Shown: positions 13,103-20,893 of the stretch, piece by piece
Layout of the letters: every line of letters starts with the position of its first letter
Numbering within the stretch: position 1 is the stretch's first letter
DNA from: Firmicutes bacterium CAG:145
Lineage (GTDB): Bacteria > Bacillota > Clostridia > Peptostreptococcales > Anaerovoracaceae
Direction: 5' to 3'
Length of the DNA stretch: 20,941 bases
Assembly (NCBI GenBank): GCA_000435715.1
Contig: FR882600.1
Coordinates: 130,540-151,480 of the forward strand
The notes under the pieces: generated by a model
What the model was told of the DNA's origin: nothing
Databases searched by the model: none
Seen by the model: only the letters and a program-made list of their open reading frames with translations
Program-made: the position numbers and the translations under genes

Positions 13103-14144
13103 CTTCCTCATTACCTCCGCTTTCAAGTTTGAACGTGTTGCTCAGATTGTCGGTGAGATATTCCACTATAGAGGTTATCTCGCCGTACCTCATCCTTGTA
13201 GGACCGATCACTCCTATCTTTCCCACCAGCTTGCCGTCTACGTGGTAGCTCGCCGTAATAAGAGCACAATCATTCATTATATCGTCTGCGTTTTCTTCAC
13301 CGATGGTGACGATTACGCCGTCTTCCCTTTCTATGAGCTTCTTGGTAAAATCCTCTTTTTGACTGAGCATCTCTATGAAGCTTTTAGCCCTCTGCAGGTC
13401 GTTGTACTCGGGAATATCGAATATATTTGTAAGCCCCTCCATATAAAGATTCACGTTGAGCATATCTTCGAGAGTCTTCATGAAATTAGGCATCACATCC
13501 TTTGCCAGTCCGCTCATGGCGGTTATGTCTGACCTGAAGTTCTCTACTATGTTGTCGGTCAGAACCTGACTTATGCTTTTTCCTTTATAGTTATACGTCA
13601 TGGACTTTGAAAGCAGCTGCAGATTTTCTTCTGTATACGGGACTTTCACATTGATGGCCCTGTTCGATATCTTGCCGCTCTCTGAAACTATCATCATCAC
13701 CACCGTATTTTCATCTACAGGCAGTAAATTGATAAATTTCAAGGCATCTTCGTCTTTGCTGGGTGTCAGCGCAAAAGAAGTAAGATTGGTTATCTCTGAG
13801 AGTACCGTCGCAGCATGTTCTATAGTCTTCTCAAACTCGTTGACATTGGAGTGAAGTCTCTCAGCTATGACGTTCTTTTCTTCTCTCGTAAGTTCCTTCT
13901 TCTCCATGAGAGCGTTTACGTAAAGCCTGTAAGCGGAATCTGAGGGAACTCTTCCTGCGGAAGTATGCGGGTGGGTCAGATATCCCATTTCCTCAAGGTC
14001 TGCCATCTCGTTCCTCACTGTGGCAGGACTGACGCCCAGATCATATTTTTTAGAAATAGTCCGTGAGCCTACCGGTTCCGCAGTTTTGACATAATCGCTG
14101 ATTATCGCCTGTAAAATTTTCAGTTTTCTCTCGGTCAGTTCCAT
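13095..14144 (-). CDS. hrcA: Heat-inducible transcription repressor HrcA
   Basis: Repressor that binds the CIRCE element and shuts off heat-shock genes at normal temperature; its activity is usually set by GroESL. The N-terminal winged helix-turn-helix (LTERKLKILQAIISDYVKTAEPVGSRTIS, then SPATVRNEMADLEEMGYL and HTSAGRVPS) is canonical, followed by a GAF-like domain and dimerisation region ending RYGEITSIVEYLTDNL. At 349 aa it is typical. The start at 14144 has GGGAGGTGA upstream; 30 further codons that are open upstream run into the leader and are rejected. It is the first gene of its operon and has a perfect CIRCE 84 nt upstream, so it represses itself. Confidence 0.97.
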   Translation of the reverse strand: MELTERKLKILQAIISDYVKTAEPVGSRTISKKYDLGVSPATVRNEMADLEEMGYLTHPHTSAGRVPSDSAYRLYVNALMEKKELTREEKNVIAERLHSNVNEFEKTIEHAATVLSEITNLTSFALTPSKDEDALKFINLLPVDENTVVMMIVSESGKISNRAINVKVPYTEENLQLLSKSMTYNYKGKSISQVLTDNIVENFRSDITAMSGLAKDVMPNFMKTLEDMLNVNLYMEGLTNIFDIPEYNDLQRAKSFIEMLSQKEDFTKKLIEREDGVIVTIGEENADDIMNDCALITASYHVDGKLVGKIGVIGPTRMRYGEITSIVEYLTDNLSNTFKLESGGNEEDE

Positions 14145-14227
14145 CGGCTCACCTCCCGTCTCTTTTCTTGTATTATTGCCTCTGAGACAATTTTTATTTT
14201 GCTCTGACGCTTGTATTTTGCTCCTTG

Positions 14228-14254
14228 TTAGCACTCACTTTATCGGAGTGCTAA
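14228..14254 (-). promoter_or_regulatory. CIRCE operator (HrcA-binding site)
   Basis: Perfect consensus TTAGCACTC, 9-nt spacer, GAGTGCTAA. It lies in the hrcA operon leader just downstream of the -10 box, in the place where HrcA represses initiation. Confidence 0.98.
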
Positions 14255-14267
14255 TCACCATACATTA

Positions 14268-14296
14268 AAGATACTCCTATGAGCGATAAATGTCAA
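14268..14296 (-). promoter_or_regulatory. Sigma-A promoter of the hrcA-grpE-dnaK-dnaJ operon
   Basis: Minus-strand TTGACA (14296-14291), 17-bp spacer, TATCTT (14273-14268). Transcription would begin about 14260, directly before CIRCE. Confidence 0.85.
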
Positions 14297-14383
14297 CAGT
14301 ATTTGAGAAAATTTTTATGTGTTTTTTGTGAAAATTTGTGAGGCAGACGACTGACATGGTTTTCTGCGCTGCGCCCCAGAAAC

Positions 14384-15109
14384 TTACGCCTTTCTAAGAC
14401 GGCGCAGATAGAATACAGCCGCTAAAAACAGCAGCGCCGAAATCCACTGAGAGACTGAAAGCGGCCCTATGAACCCCCTTTCGGGGTCGCCTCTGTAAAA
14501 TTCCAGAACAAATCTAACAGATGTATACAACAAAAGATAGAGGCAAAAAGTCTTTCCTCTAAGCTTGTCTTGATTTTGCACGAGGATAATGACGGCGAAG
14601 ATCATCAGATTTATGGCGGCCTCGACAAGCTGAACAGGGAAGCCTCCTATGCCGTAACAGCACCCTGCCGTAAAACAGCCCAGCCGGCCGAAAAAATGAA
14701 ACAGCGGTATGGAAGGCGCCGAAAGTTCCATGACGCTTCTAAACGGAAGACCGAACTGCCTGCAATAAATATAGAAGGCTGCGATGACCCCCATGAGGCC
14801 GCCGTAGAACACGAAACCGCTCTGCATAAGGACAGACACAGTATGAGCGTTCCATTGTATATGGCTGAAATTTTTTATTATATCGGGAGTCATACATATC
14901 AGCGCCAAGAGTTTTGATCCTGCTATTATTCCGATGATCGAATAAGCCATGAGGTTTATGACGTCGCCTCTTGCTATATCAAATCTCCGTCTCCTTTTCA
15001 CGCACAAAAACAAGGCTGCTATCAATCCGATGAAGCCCAATATAGCGTACCATGATATCTGTTTCCCCAATATTTCTATATATTTACCGGTTTCGAAATA
15101 ACTCTCCAT
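14384..15109 (-). CDS. Prolipoprotein diacylglyceryl transferase-like membrane protein (Lgt paralogue)
   Basis: A 241-aa protein of about seven membrane helices in the Lgt family, which transfers diacylglycerol from phosphatidylglycerol to the lipobox Cys. Family features are FYGGLMG, GRLGCFTAGCCYG, VQLVEA and RFVLEFYRGD. It deviates from classic Lgt: the HGG motif reads YGG, and GRxGNF reads GRLGCF followed by a CC pair. This marks the Cys-rich paralogue group, whose activity is less certain. The start at 15109 is chosen for AGGACGG about 9 nt upstream; 18 codons more are open. It is preceded by a terminator and followed by the hrcA promoter region. An lgt symbol is withheld because of the motif changes. 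Confidence 0.82.
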   Translation of the reverse strand: MESYFETGKYIEILGKQISWYAILGFIGLIAALFLCVKRRRRFDIARGDVINLMAYSIIGIIAGSKLLALICMTPDIIKNFSHIQWNAHTVSVLMQSGFVFYGGLMGVIAAFYIYCRQFGLPFRSVMELSAPSIPLFHFFGRLGCFTAGCCYGIGGFPVQLVEAAINLMIFAVIILVQNQDKLRGKTFCLYLLLYTSVRFVLEFYRGDPERGFIGPLSVSQWISALLFLAAVFYLRRLRKA

Positions 15110-15161
15110 GATCAGTTTCCGTCCTGTCAGTGTCATCTTTTCAAAAAGACTTATAGGCAGC

Positions 15162-15197
15162 AAAAAGGCCGCCTCTATATTTATCTTCGGGCGGCCT
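15162..15197 (-). terminator. Intrinsic terminator after the DUF4190-type gene
   Basis: Minus-strand AGGCCGCC (15197-15190) pairs perfectly with GGCGGCCT (15173-15166), 16-nt loop, followed by TTTTT. It begins about 9 nt after the small gene's stop and separates it from the Lgt-like gene. Confidence 0.88.
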
Positions 15198-15205
15198 CAG
15201 AAAGT

Positions 15206-15472
15206 TCAGATCTGAGCAAGGCTCAAAAATGCGCCTACGGCGCATATAGCGCAGGCATACATTACGCCTGCCAAAGCTACCGCTATTATGGAGCAGACCA
15301 GGCCTGCAGTGGACATAGCGTTAGGGCTCTCCTTTTTTCTTGCCTGGACGGCCATCACAATTCCCACGATACCTATTATCAATCCTGTGATAGTATATAT
15401 GAAGTCAAATACTATTCCCACGATTCCCAGCACCAAGGATGCTATAGACAGCGTATTATTCTTGTTTTCCAT
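15206..15472 (-). CDS. DUF4190-type small membrane protein
   Basis: An 88-aa protein with two or three hydrophobic helices rich in Gly, Ile and Val: LSIASLVLGIVGIVFDFIYT, then ITGLIIGIVGIVMAVQARKK with the family-typical basic turn, then AMSTAGLVCSIIAVALAG. This repeated ASLVLGI..GIVGIVMA..ARK pattern is typical of DUF4190 proteins, which are of unknown role. GGGGACAG precedes the ATG. It appears monocistronic, with its own terminator. Confidence 0.82.
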   Translation of the reverse strand: MENKNNTLSIASLVLGIVGIVFDFIYTITGLIIGIVGIVMAVQARKKESPNAMSTAGLVCSIIAVALAGVMYACAICAVGAFLSLAQI

Positions 15473-15596
15473 TACTGTCCCCTTTCTAAATTCATATACT
15501 ATTATTTATATTTTACAATGTTTCGACAAATTTTTCAAGGAAATTTAATCTGCGATGGTATATACCTTATCGCAAATAGACGATTTCTTTAAACAT

Positions 15597-15639
15597 AAAA
15601 GGCGATGAGCTTTCTGCGCAAAGCGCAGAACTCATCGCC
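15597..15639 (-). terminator. Intrinsic terminator of tRNA-Val
   Basis: GGCGATGAG (15639-15631 on minus) pairs with CTCATCGCC (15609-15601), with an inner TCTGCGC/GCGCAGA stem, followed by TTTT. It starts 7 nt after the tRNA 3' end. Confidence 0.92.
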
Positions 15640-15645
15640 GCTGTC

Positions 15646-15721
15646 TGGTGATTTGTGGCAGGATCGAACTGCCGACCTCTTGGTTGTCACCCAAGTGCTC
15701 TCCCAGCTGAGCTAACAAATC
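15646..15721 (-). tRNA. tRNA-Val (anticodon GAC)
   Basis: A complete cloverleaf of 76 nt. Acceptor GATTTGT pairs with ACAAATC; D stem GCTC/GAGC with loop AGCTGGGA; anticodon stem CTTGG/CCAAG with loop GTGACAA, anticodon GAC; variable loop AGGTC; T stem GGCAG/CTGCC with loop TTCGATC; discriminator A and genome-encoded CCA. It reads GUC and GUU codons. Position 32 is G, which is less usual than a pyrimidine. Confidence 0.95.
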
Positions 15722-16140
15722 ATTTCTTTTTTATGACGGGAAATCCCAATCACCCTCAGCCTGTAGGGACGGGGAGGGATATCCGGCGTCTGTTATAATT
15801 TAACATAAATCTTTGTACTTTGCAAGAAAAAAACTGATTCGGCGGCAACCGGCGTCAACAGATTTTTCTTCCGGCCCTGGGCGGCAGAATAGATGCGTCA
15901 GGAGTCTCAGTCCCAGCTATGCCAACTTTTTCATGTTTTACGTGGGTCTTTTACCGTCTTGCAAAGTGGGTAACGCATTTTTCAGGGCAGCCACCCCGAT
16001 TTTTTTTAAAACCGGGACTCACCTCCGGACTGAAAAAACAACAGCCTTCTCAGCCCGCAGATTATTTTTCGCAGCGCCGTATCCTTCTAAGCATAAGTCC
16101 AAAGATTGTAGGAAAGCGAAGGTTAATCTCTCCTCTGATC
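15722..16140. other. Gene-free region between glpK and tRNA-Val
   Basis: About 420 nt with no supported gene. It holds the tRNA promoter and, further on, structured sequence: ATGCGT near 15892 and ACGCAT near 15973 form an outer pair, followed on plus by TTTTT, with CCCA/TGGG pairs inside; CCCGGTTTT/AAAATCGGG (minus strand, about 15995-16016) forms a hairpin with an AAAA loop. No clear glpK terminator was found. The plus-strand open frames here have no ribosome sites and non-protein-like composition. Confidence 0.45.
15798..15826 (-). promoter_or_regulatory. Promoter candidate of tRNA-Val
   Basis: Minus-strand TTGCAA and TAAATT separated by 17 bp, about 75 nt upstream of the tRNA 5' end (positions approximate). 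The tRNA leader between contains G-rich and C-rich tracts. Confidence 0.5.
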
Positions 16141-17631
16141 TCATCTGGCCCAGTCCCTTACGCGGCTGACAGCCTTCTGCCATCCTCTGAGCTTTTCGAA
16201 GCGTTCATCTTTCTGCATATGAGGCGTAAAGACGCGGTCTACCTGCCAGTTCTTTTTGATGTCGTCTATGCTGTCCCAAAATCCCGAGGCAAGACCTGCC
16301 AGATAAGCTGCTCCCAGAGACGTGGTCTCTATACACACCGGCCTCTCCACTCTGCAATTTAAGATATCAGCCTGAAACTGCATGAGAAAGTTATTGGCGC
16401 AGGCGCCGCCGTCTACTTTGAGGGATAAGAGACAGTTGTCCAGATCTTCCGTCATGGCTTTGATCAGATCGCTGGTCTGGTATGCCATGGACTCTAAAGT
16501 TGCCCTGACCAGATGATTTTTTCCGGCGCCGCGAGTTATCCCCAGCACAGCTCCTCTCGCATAGGGATCCCAGTACGGAGCCCCAAGCCCCACAAAGGCC
16601 GGGACTACATAGAGCCCGCATGAATCGGGAACGGACAGAGCCATGGCCTCCGAATCCGAAGATCTCTCGATGATATCTATCTCGTCTCTAAGCCACTGTA
16701 TGGCTGCTCCGCATACGAATACAGAACCTTCAAGAGCATAATTCACTTTTCCGGAGAGTCCCCATGCAATGGTGGTGACAAGGCCGTTTCTCGAGAATAC
16801 AGGAGTCTCTCCCGTATTCATCAGCAGAAAACATCCCGTGCCGTAAGTATTTTTTCCTTCGCCTGCTTCAAAGCAAGTCTGACCGAAGAGGGCCGCCTGC
16901 TGATCCCCTGCAGCTCCGCCGATCCTGATAGACCCTCCGAAGATGGTATCGTCCGTCTCTCCGTAGATACAACTGGAGGCCTTAGGTTCAGGCAGCATCG
17001 AAGGCGGAATGTCCAGAAGAGACAGTATCTCCTCGTCCCACTCTAAAGTATTTATGTTGAACATCATAGTCCTGGAAGCATTGGAATAATCAGTGACGTG
17101 GACCCTTCCCCCTGTCATCTTCCATATGAGCCATGTCTCAATGGTGCCAAAGAGCAGCCGGCCTTCTTCTGCCCTCTTTCGCGCGCCCGGTACGTTTTCC
17201 AGTATCCATCTGAGCTTTGTCCCGCTGAAATAAGCGTCTATCAGAAGACCTGTCTTCCGGCGTATCATGTCGCCGTACCCTTCTGCCGACAATCTGTCGC
17301 AGTACTCGGCCGTCCTGCGGCATTGCCACACGATAGCGTTATACACCGGCTCTCCGGTATCCTTATCCCAGACTACTGTAGTCTCTCTCTGATTAGTTAT
17401 GCCTATAGCCTCTATGTTCTTATATGTACATCCTATCTTCAAAAGCGCCTCCTGAGCCACTCCCATCTGAGTGGACCAGATCTCCATCGCGTCGTGTTCC
17501 ACCCATCCGTCCTTGGGATACTTCTGAGTGAACTCTTTCTGAGCAACGCTCATCATATTTCCTTTCTTATCATAGATTATACATCTGGAACTGGTAGTCC
17601 CCTGATCGAGGGCCATAATATATTTTCTCAT
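16141..17631 (-). CDS. glpK: Glycerol kinase
   Basis: ATP-dependent kinase (FGGY family) making glycerol-3-phosphate in the cytosol for lipid synthesis or glycolysis. The N-terminal phosphate loop is DQGTTSSR (residues 9-16); the glycerol-binding residues are in NQRETTVVW (Arg82, Glu83) and WVEHD; the second domain has the GAAGDQQAALFGQ catalytic Asp segment, KNTYGTGCF and the ATP-binding VDGGACANNFLMQFQADIL. Length 496 aa is normal. The start at 17631 has GGAGG 7 nt upstream. It lies 26 nt after hemW, so probably in the lepA-hemW transcript. No glpF or glpD is visible nearby, and glpK at this site is an insertion into the conserved cluster. Confidence 0.97.
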   Translation of the reverse strand: MRKYIMALDQGTTSSRCIIYDKKGNMMSVAQKEFTQKYPKDGWVEHDAMEIWSTQMGVAQEALLKIGCTYKNIEAIGITNQRETTVVWDKDTGEPVYNAIVWQCRRTAEYCDRLSAEGYGDMIRRKTGLLIDAYFSGTKLRWILENVPGARKRAEEGRLLFGTIETWLIWKMTGGRVHVTDYSNASRTMMFNINTLEWDEEILSLLDIPPSMLPEPKASSCIYGETDDTIFGGSIRIGGAAGDQQAALFGQTCFEAGEGKNTYGTGCFLLMNTGETPVFSRNGLVTTIAWGLSGKVNYALEGSVFVCGAAIQWLRDEIDIIERSSDSEAMALSVPDSCGLYVVPAFVGLGAPYWDPYARGAVLGITRGAGKNHLVRATLESMAYQTSDLIKAMTEDLDNCLLSLKVDGGACANNFLMQFQADILNCRVERPVCIETTSLGAAYLAGLASGFWDSIDDIKKNWQVDRVFTPHMQKDERFEKLRGWQKAVSRVRDWAR

Positions 17632-17657
17632 GCCGATGCCTCCTACGGTCACATACC

Positions 17658-18848
17658 CTATACAAAGAGGGCCATGATCTTATTTGATATATTTATTCCT
17701 TTATATGTCAGCGCTATATGAGCGCTGTCAGATACCGCATGTCCACTCCGAACATATTCTTCAAATCGCTCTTTTTCGCTCCTGAACACATCCCAGAAGT
17801 CCACATCGAATTTTCGTTCAAAGTCTCTGAGGACTACTCCTCTTTTAGTTCTGAGAGCGGTAAACGTATATTCAGAGACATTGTCCGTCTGAGAATTGAT
17901 GTGATAATGGTCTACGCATCCTGCTCCAAAGACGCGGGAATCTCCGAGCTTACATCCCTTCGCCGTATCCTGCTTCTTCATAGCGTCTATGTAGTACTCT
18001 ATGCTGTTTATGTTGGAGAACCTCACTCTGTTGATGAAAGAATGAGCCGAGGCGCCTATTCCCAGGTACTCGTTGAAACTCCAGTACTTGAGATTATGCC
18101 TGCACTCTCTTTCCGGCAAAGCGGCGTTTGATATTTCATAATGATTGAATCCGGCTCTGCATACTTCTTCTAAGCACACCTCGTACATGCGCCTGTCCAT
18201 TCCCTCCGGAGTCTCCCGCAGAACGCCGTCGGAGATCATCCTGTCGAACACCGTCCCCTCCGCTATTTCAAGACTGTAAAAAGAGAGGTGCTCAGGTCTG
18301 AGGTTCAGAGCTTTTTTAACTGTCCTTCTCCACTCTCTGGTTATAAGTCCGGGAACGGCAAACATCAGATCGAGGTTGATGTTTTCAAATCCGGCTTTTC
18401 TGGCAAGTCGAAAGTTCTCTTCTATATCTGCCGCCTTGTGGAGCCTTCCCAGACCTTCCAGTATCTTGTCGCTGAAAGACTGGGCCCCTATGCTTAGCCT
18501 GTTTACACCCGCCGCTTTATATCCGTTAAGCTTGTCCTGTGTCAGAGTGGCAGGGTTACATTCCATAGTTATCTCACACTGCTTTGAGATGCTGAAGTTT
18601 TTCTTCAGCGCGTCGATTATGCTGTCGATAAACTTAGGCTCCATCAGGCTGGGAGTGCCTCCTCCGAAGAATATTGTATCAGCCTTTAAATTCTTTCCGT
18701 ATTTTTCTCCGTAAAACGCGATCTCGTAGATCAGAGCTCTGGTATATTCCCTGCGCAGCTCAAAGTTGTCCACAGGCCGGGAGAAGAAATCGCAGTAAAA
18801 ACATTTTCTTAAACAAAAGGGTATGTGCACATATATGCCTGCCGCCAT
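17658..18848 (-). CDS. hemW: Radical SAM heme chaperone HemW
   Basis: HemN-like protein, now regarded as a heme chaperone that inserts heme into membrane hemoproteins rather than a coproporphyrinogen oxidase. The radical SAM motif CxxxCxxC is at residues 12, 16 and 19 (FCLRKCFYCDF), with FFGGGTPSLM and the SAM-binding ECNPATLT; SIGAQSFSDKILEGLGR, LDLMFAVPG and EISNAALPERECRHNLKYW are family signatures. Length 396 aa is slightly long because of an extra stretch around residues 295-330 (GCKLGDSRVFGAGCVDHYH). GGAGG lies 6 nt before the ATG. It follows lepA by 26 nt, the arrangement common in Firmicutes. Confidence 0.92.
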   Translation of the reverse strand: MAAGIYVHIPFCLRKCFYCDFFSRPVDNFELRREYTRALIYEIAFYGEKYGKNLKADTIFFGGGTPSLMEPKFIDSIIDALKKNFSISKQCEITMECNPATLTQDKLNGYKAAGVNRLSIGAQSFSDKILEGLGRLHKAADIEENFRLARKAGFENINLDLMFAVPGLITREWRRTVKKALNLRPEHLSFYSLEIAEGTVFDRMISDGVLRETPEGMDRRMYEVCLEEVCRAGFNHYEISNAALPERECRHNLKYWSFNEYLGIGASAHSFINRVRFSNINSIEYYIDAMKKQDTAKGCKLGDSRVFGAGCVDHYHINSQTDNVSEYTFTALRTKRGVVLRDFERKFDVDFWDVFRSEKERFEEYVRSGHAVSDSAHIALTYKGINISNKIMALFV

Positions 18849-18874
18849 GTACTTCCTCCATTACTTGACATTTT

Positions 18875-20692
18875 CTATTTGTTTTCGTCGTATTTTAAGA
18901 CTGCAGTAAAGGCCTCCTGCGGAACTTCCACACTGCCGAATTGTCTCATTCGCTTCTTTCCTTCCTTCTGCTTCTCCAGAAGTTTCTTCTTTCTCGATAT
19001 GTCGCCGCCATAACACTTGGCTATGACGTCTTTTCTGTATGCCTTCACAGTCTCTCTGGCTATGACTTTCTGTCCGATGGCCGCCTGAATCGGCACTTCG
19101 AACTGATGCATCGGTATGATCTCTTTTAGCTTTTCACATACAAATCTGCCTCTGGCGTAAGCCTTTGACTCGTGAACTATCATCGAAAAAGCGTCCACCA
19201 GATCTTTATTGAGGAGGATATCCATCTTGACCACGTTTGAACGTTCATAGCGAACAAATTCGTAATCTAAAGAGCCGTATCCTCTGGTCTTGGATTTTAA
19301 AGCGTCAAAGAAATCGTATATGACTTCGTTGAGCGGCATCTCATAATGAAGCTGAACTCTCGTCTCGGTGATATATTCCATATGGAGCATCTTTCCTCGC
19401 CGTTCCTGGCACAGCTCCATGATGCTTCCCACATAATCCTTGGGGATCATGATGTCCGCCTTTACCATAGGCTCTTCTATATAGCTGATCTCATGGACCG
19501 GCGGAAGATTGGTGGGATTCTGTATCATCTCGACAGTACCGTCAGTCTTAACAACTCTGTATATTACGCTGGGAGATGTGGTTATCACCGCCAGATTAAA
19601 TTCTCTTTCAAGCCTCTCCACTATTATCTCCATGTGAAGCAGCCCTAAAAATCCGCATCTGAATCCGAATCCGAGGGCTGTAGAAGTTTCAGGCTCAAAA
19701 TTAAAGGCAGCGTCATTCACCTGCAGCTTTTCGAGAGCGTCTTTTACATTCTCGTATTTTTCTCCCTCGGCAGGATAAATACCGCAGTATACCATAGACT
19801 GAGCTTTTTTATATCCGGGTAGCATTTCATCTGCAGGGTCTGCGTCCAGCGTTATGGTATCTCCCACCCGGGCGTCTGACACTTGTTTTATGCTTCCGCA
19901 TATGTAACCGACTTCGCCGGCTCTCAAGAGCTCAGTGGCTACAGGGCCGGGAGCGCATATTCCGACCTCTGTCACTTCATATTTCTTTCCGGTGTTCATC
20001 AGGCGTATTATATCGCCCTTTTTTACTTCTCCGTCTATGATTCTGGTGTATATTATTACTCCCTTGTAGTTATCATACTTGGAATCGAAAATCAGCGCCT
20101 TCAGCTTTCCGCCGGGGTCTCCCGACGGCGCCGGAATAGTCTCGACCACCTTTTCCAGGAGGTCTTCTATTCCTATCCCTTCTTTTGCGGAGATCAGGGG
20201 AGCATCCTCGGCGTCTAGGCCGATAACTTCTTCTATCTCCTCTTTCGTCTCATCAGGTCTGGCAGACGCCAAGTCTATCTTGTTGAGCACCGGAAGTATC
20301 TCGAGATTCTCATCCAGCGCCAGATATACGTTGGCAAGAGTCTGCGCTTCCACTCCCTGAGTGGCGTCCACCACCAGAACGGCGCCCTCGCAGGCCGCCA
20401 GACTTCTTGAAACTTCATAGTTGAAGTCCACATGTCCGGGGGTATCTATGAGGTTAAGCACATATTCGTGGCCGTCTCTGCTCTGGTAGGTAAGTCTGGT
20501 AGTCTGAAGCTTGATGGTTATTCCCCTCTCTCTCTCCAGATCCATATTATCGAGAAACTGCTCTTTCATATCTCTGTGCTGCACGAGGCCTGTCTTTTCT
20601 ATTATCCTGTCGGCCAGAGTGGATTTGCCGTGATCTATATGGGCTATTATGCTGAAATTTCTTATATACTGCTGATAATCTTTGTTCGTCAT
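18875..20692 (-). CDS. lepA: Elongation factor 4 (LepA), ribosomal back-translocase GTPase
   Basis: Translational GTPase LepA/EF4. GTPase motifs are G1 AHIDHGKST (17-25), G2 in RERGITI, G3 DTPGHVDF, G4 NKIDL and G5 SAKEGIG, followed by domain II, the EF-G-like domains III and V, and the LepA-specific C-terminal domain (KSKTRGYGSLDYEF, GRFVCEKLKEIIPMHQFEVPIQAAIG, GGDISRKKKLLEKQKEGKKRM). At 605 aa it is complete. The start at 20692 has GAGG 5 nt upstream; the ATG 7 codons earlier has none. Its own promoter overlaps the end of the upstream small ORF. hemW and probably glpK are co-transcribed. Confidence 0.97.
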   Translation of the reverse strand: MTNKDYQQYIRNFSIIAHIDHGKSTLADRIIEKTGLVQHRDMKEQFLDNMDLERERGITIKLQTTRLTYQSRDGHEYVLNLIDTPGHVDFNYEVSRSLAACEGAVLVVDATQGVEAQTLANVYLALDENLEILPVLNKIDLASARPDETKEEIEEVIGLDAEDAPLISAKEGIGIEDLLEKVVETIPAPSGDPGGKLKALIFDSKYDNYKGVIIYTRIIDGEVKKGDIIRLMNTGKKYEVTEVGICAPGPVATELLRAGEVGYICGSIKQVSDARVGDTITLDADPADEMLPGYKKAQSMVYCGIYPAEGEKYENVKDALEKLQVNDAAFNFEPETSTALGFGFRCGFLGLLHMEIIVERLEREFNLAVITTSPSVIYRVVKTDGTVEMIQNPTNLPPVHEISYIEEPMVKADIMIPKDYVGSIMELCQERRGKMLHMEYITETRVQLHYEMPLNEVIYDFFDALKSKTRGYGSLDYEFVRYERSNVVKMDILLNKDLVDAFSMIVHESKAYARGRFVCEKLKEIIPMHQFEVPIQAAIGQKVIARETVKAYRKDVIAKCYGGDISRKKKLLEKQKEGKKRMRQFGSVEVPQEAFTAVLKYDENK

Positions 20693-20728
20693 CTCTTCCT
20701 CACTTAAAAACATACTTTTCTAATGTAT

Positions 20729-20757
20729 ATTTTAATGTAAATCCAGCAGGTTTTCAA
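20729..20757 (-). promoter_or_regulatory. Sigma-A promoter of lepA
   Basis: Minus-strand TTGAAA (20757-20752), 17-bp spacer, TAAAAT (20734-20729). The -10 box overlaps the stop codon of the upstream 53-aa ORF, so lepA can be read from its own promoter and from that gene's transcript. Confidence 0.75.
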
Positions 20758-20893
20758 TGAAAAGTTGCAGCCGTCCGCTGACGGTTCCTTCCGCCGCATA
20801 CATCAGGGCCGACTGCCTGTCTACCATCAGCAGCGCTATGGTTATCACAAAGGCTCCTGCCATAACGAGTAAAAAAAGTTTAAAAGGTTTCAA
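20732..20893 (-). CDS. Small membrane protein, 53 aa, TTG start, unrecognised
   Basis: Short complete ORF upstream of lepA: a hydrophobic N-terminal segment (KLFLLVMAGAFVITIALLMV, residues 5-24) after MKPF, then a polar part with DRQSALMYAAEG and an end of RLQLFIENLLDLH that could form an amphipathic helix. The start is TTG with GGAGG 7 nt upstream. It looks like a signal-anchored small protein; the family is unknown. In many Clostridia sporulation or protease genes (for example spoIIP, gpr) lie upstream of lepA, but no similarity can be claimed. The lepA promoter lies at its end. Confidence 0.6.
   Translation of the reverse strand: MKPFKLFLLVMAGAFVITIALLMVDRQSALMYAAEGTVSGRLQLFIENLLDLH

Noticed and set aside
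14345..14383. Hairpin after the Lgt-like gene
   Set aside because: Only a short stem (TTTCTG/CAGAAA) without a T-run, so a terminator call is not supported.
15813..16362. Overlapping plus-strand ORFs (118 and 147 aa) between tRNA-Val and glpK
   Set aside because: No ribosome sites, low-complexity composition, and the longer one runs antisense into glpK.
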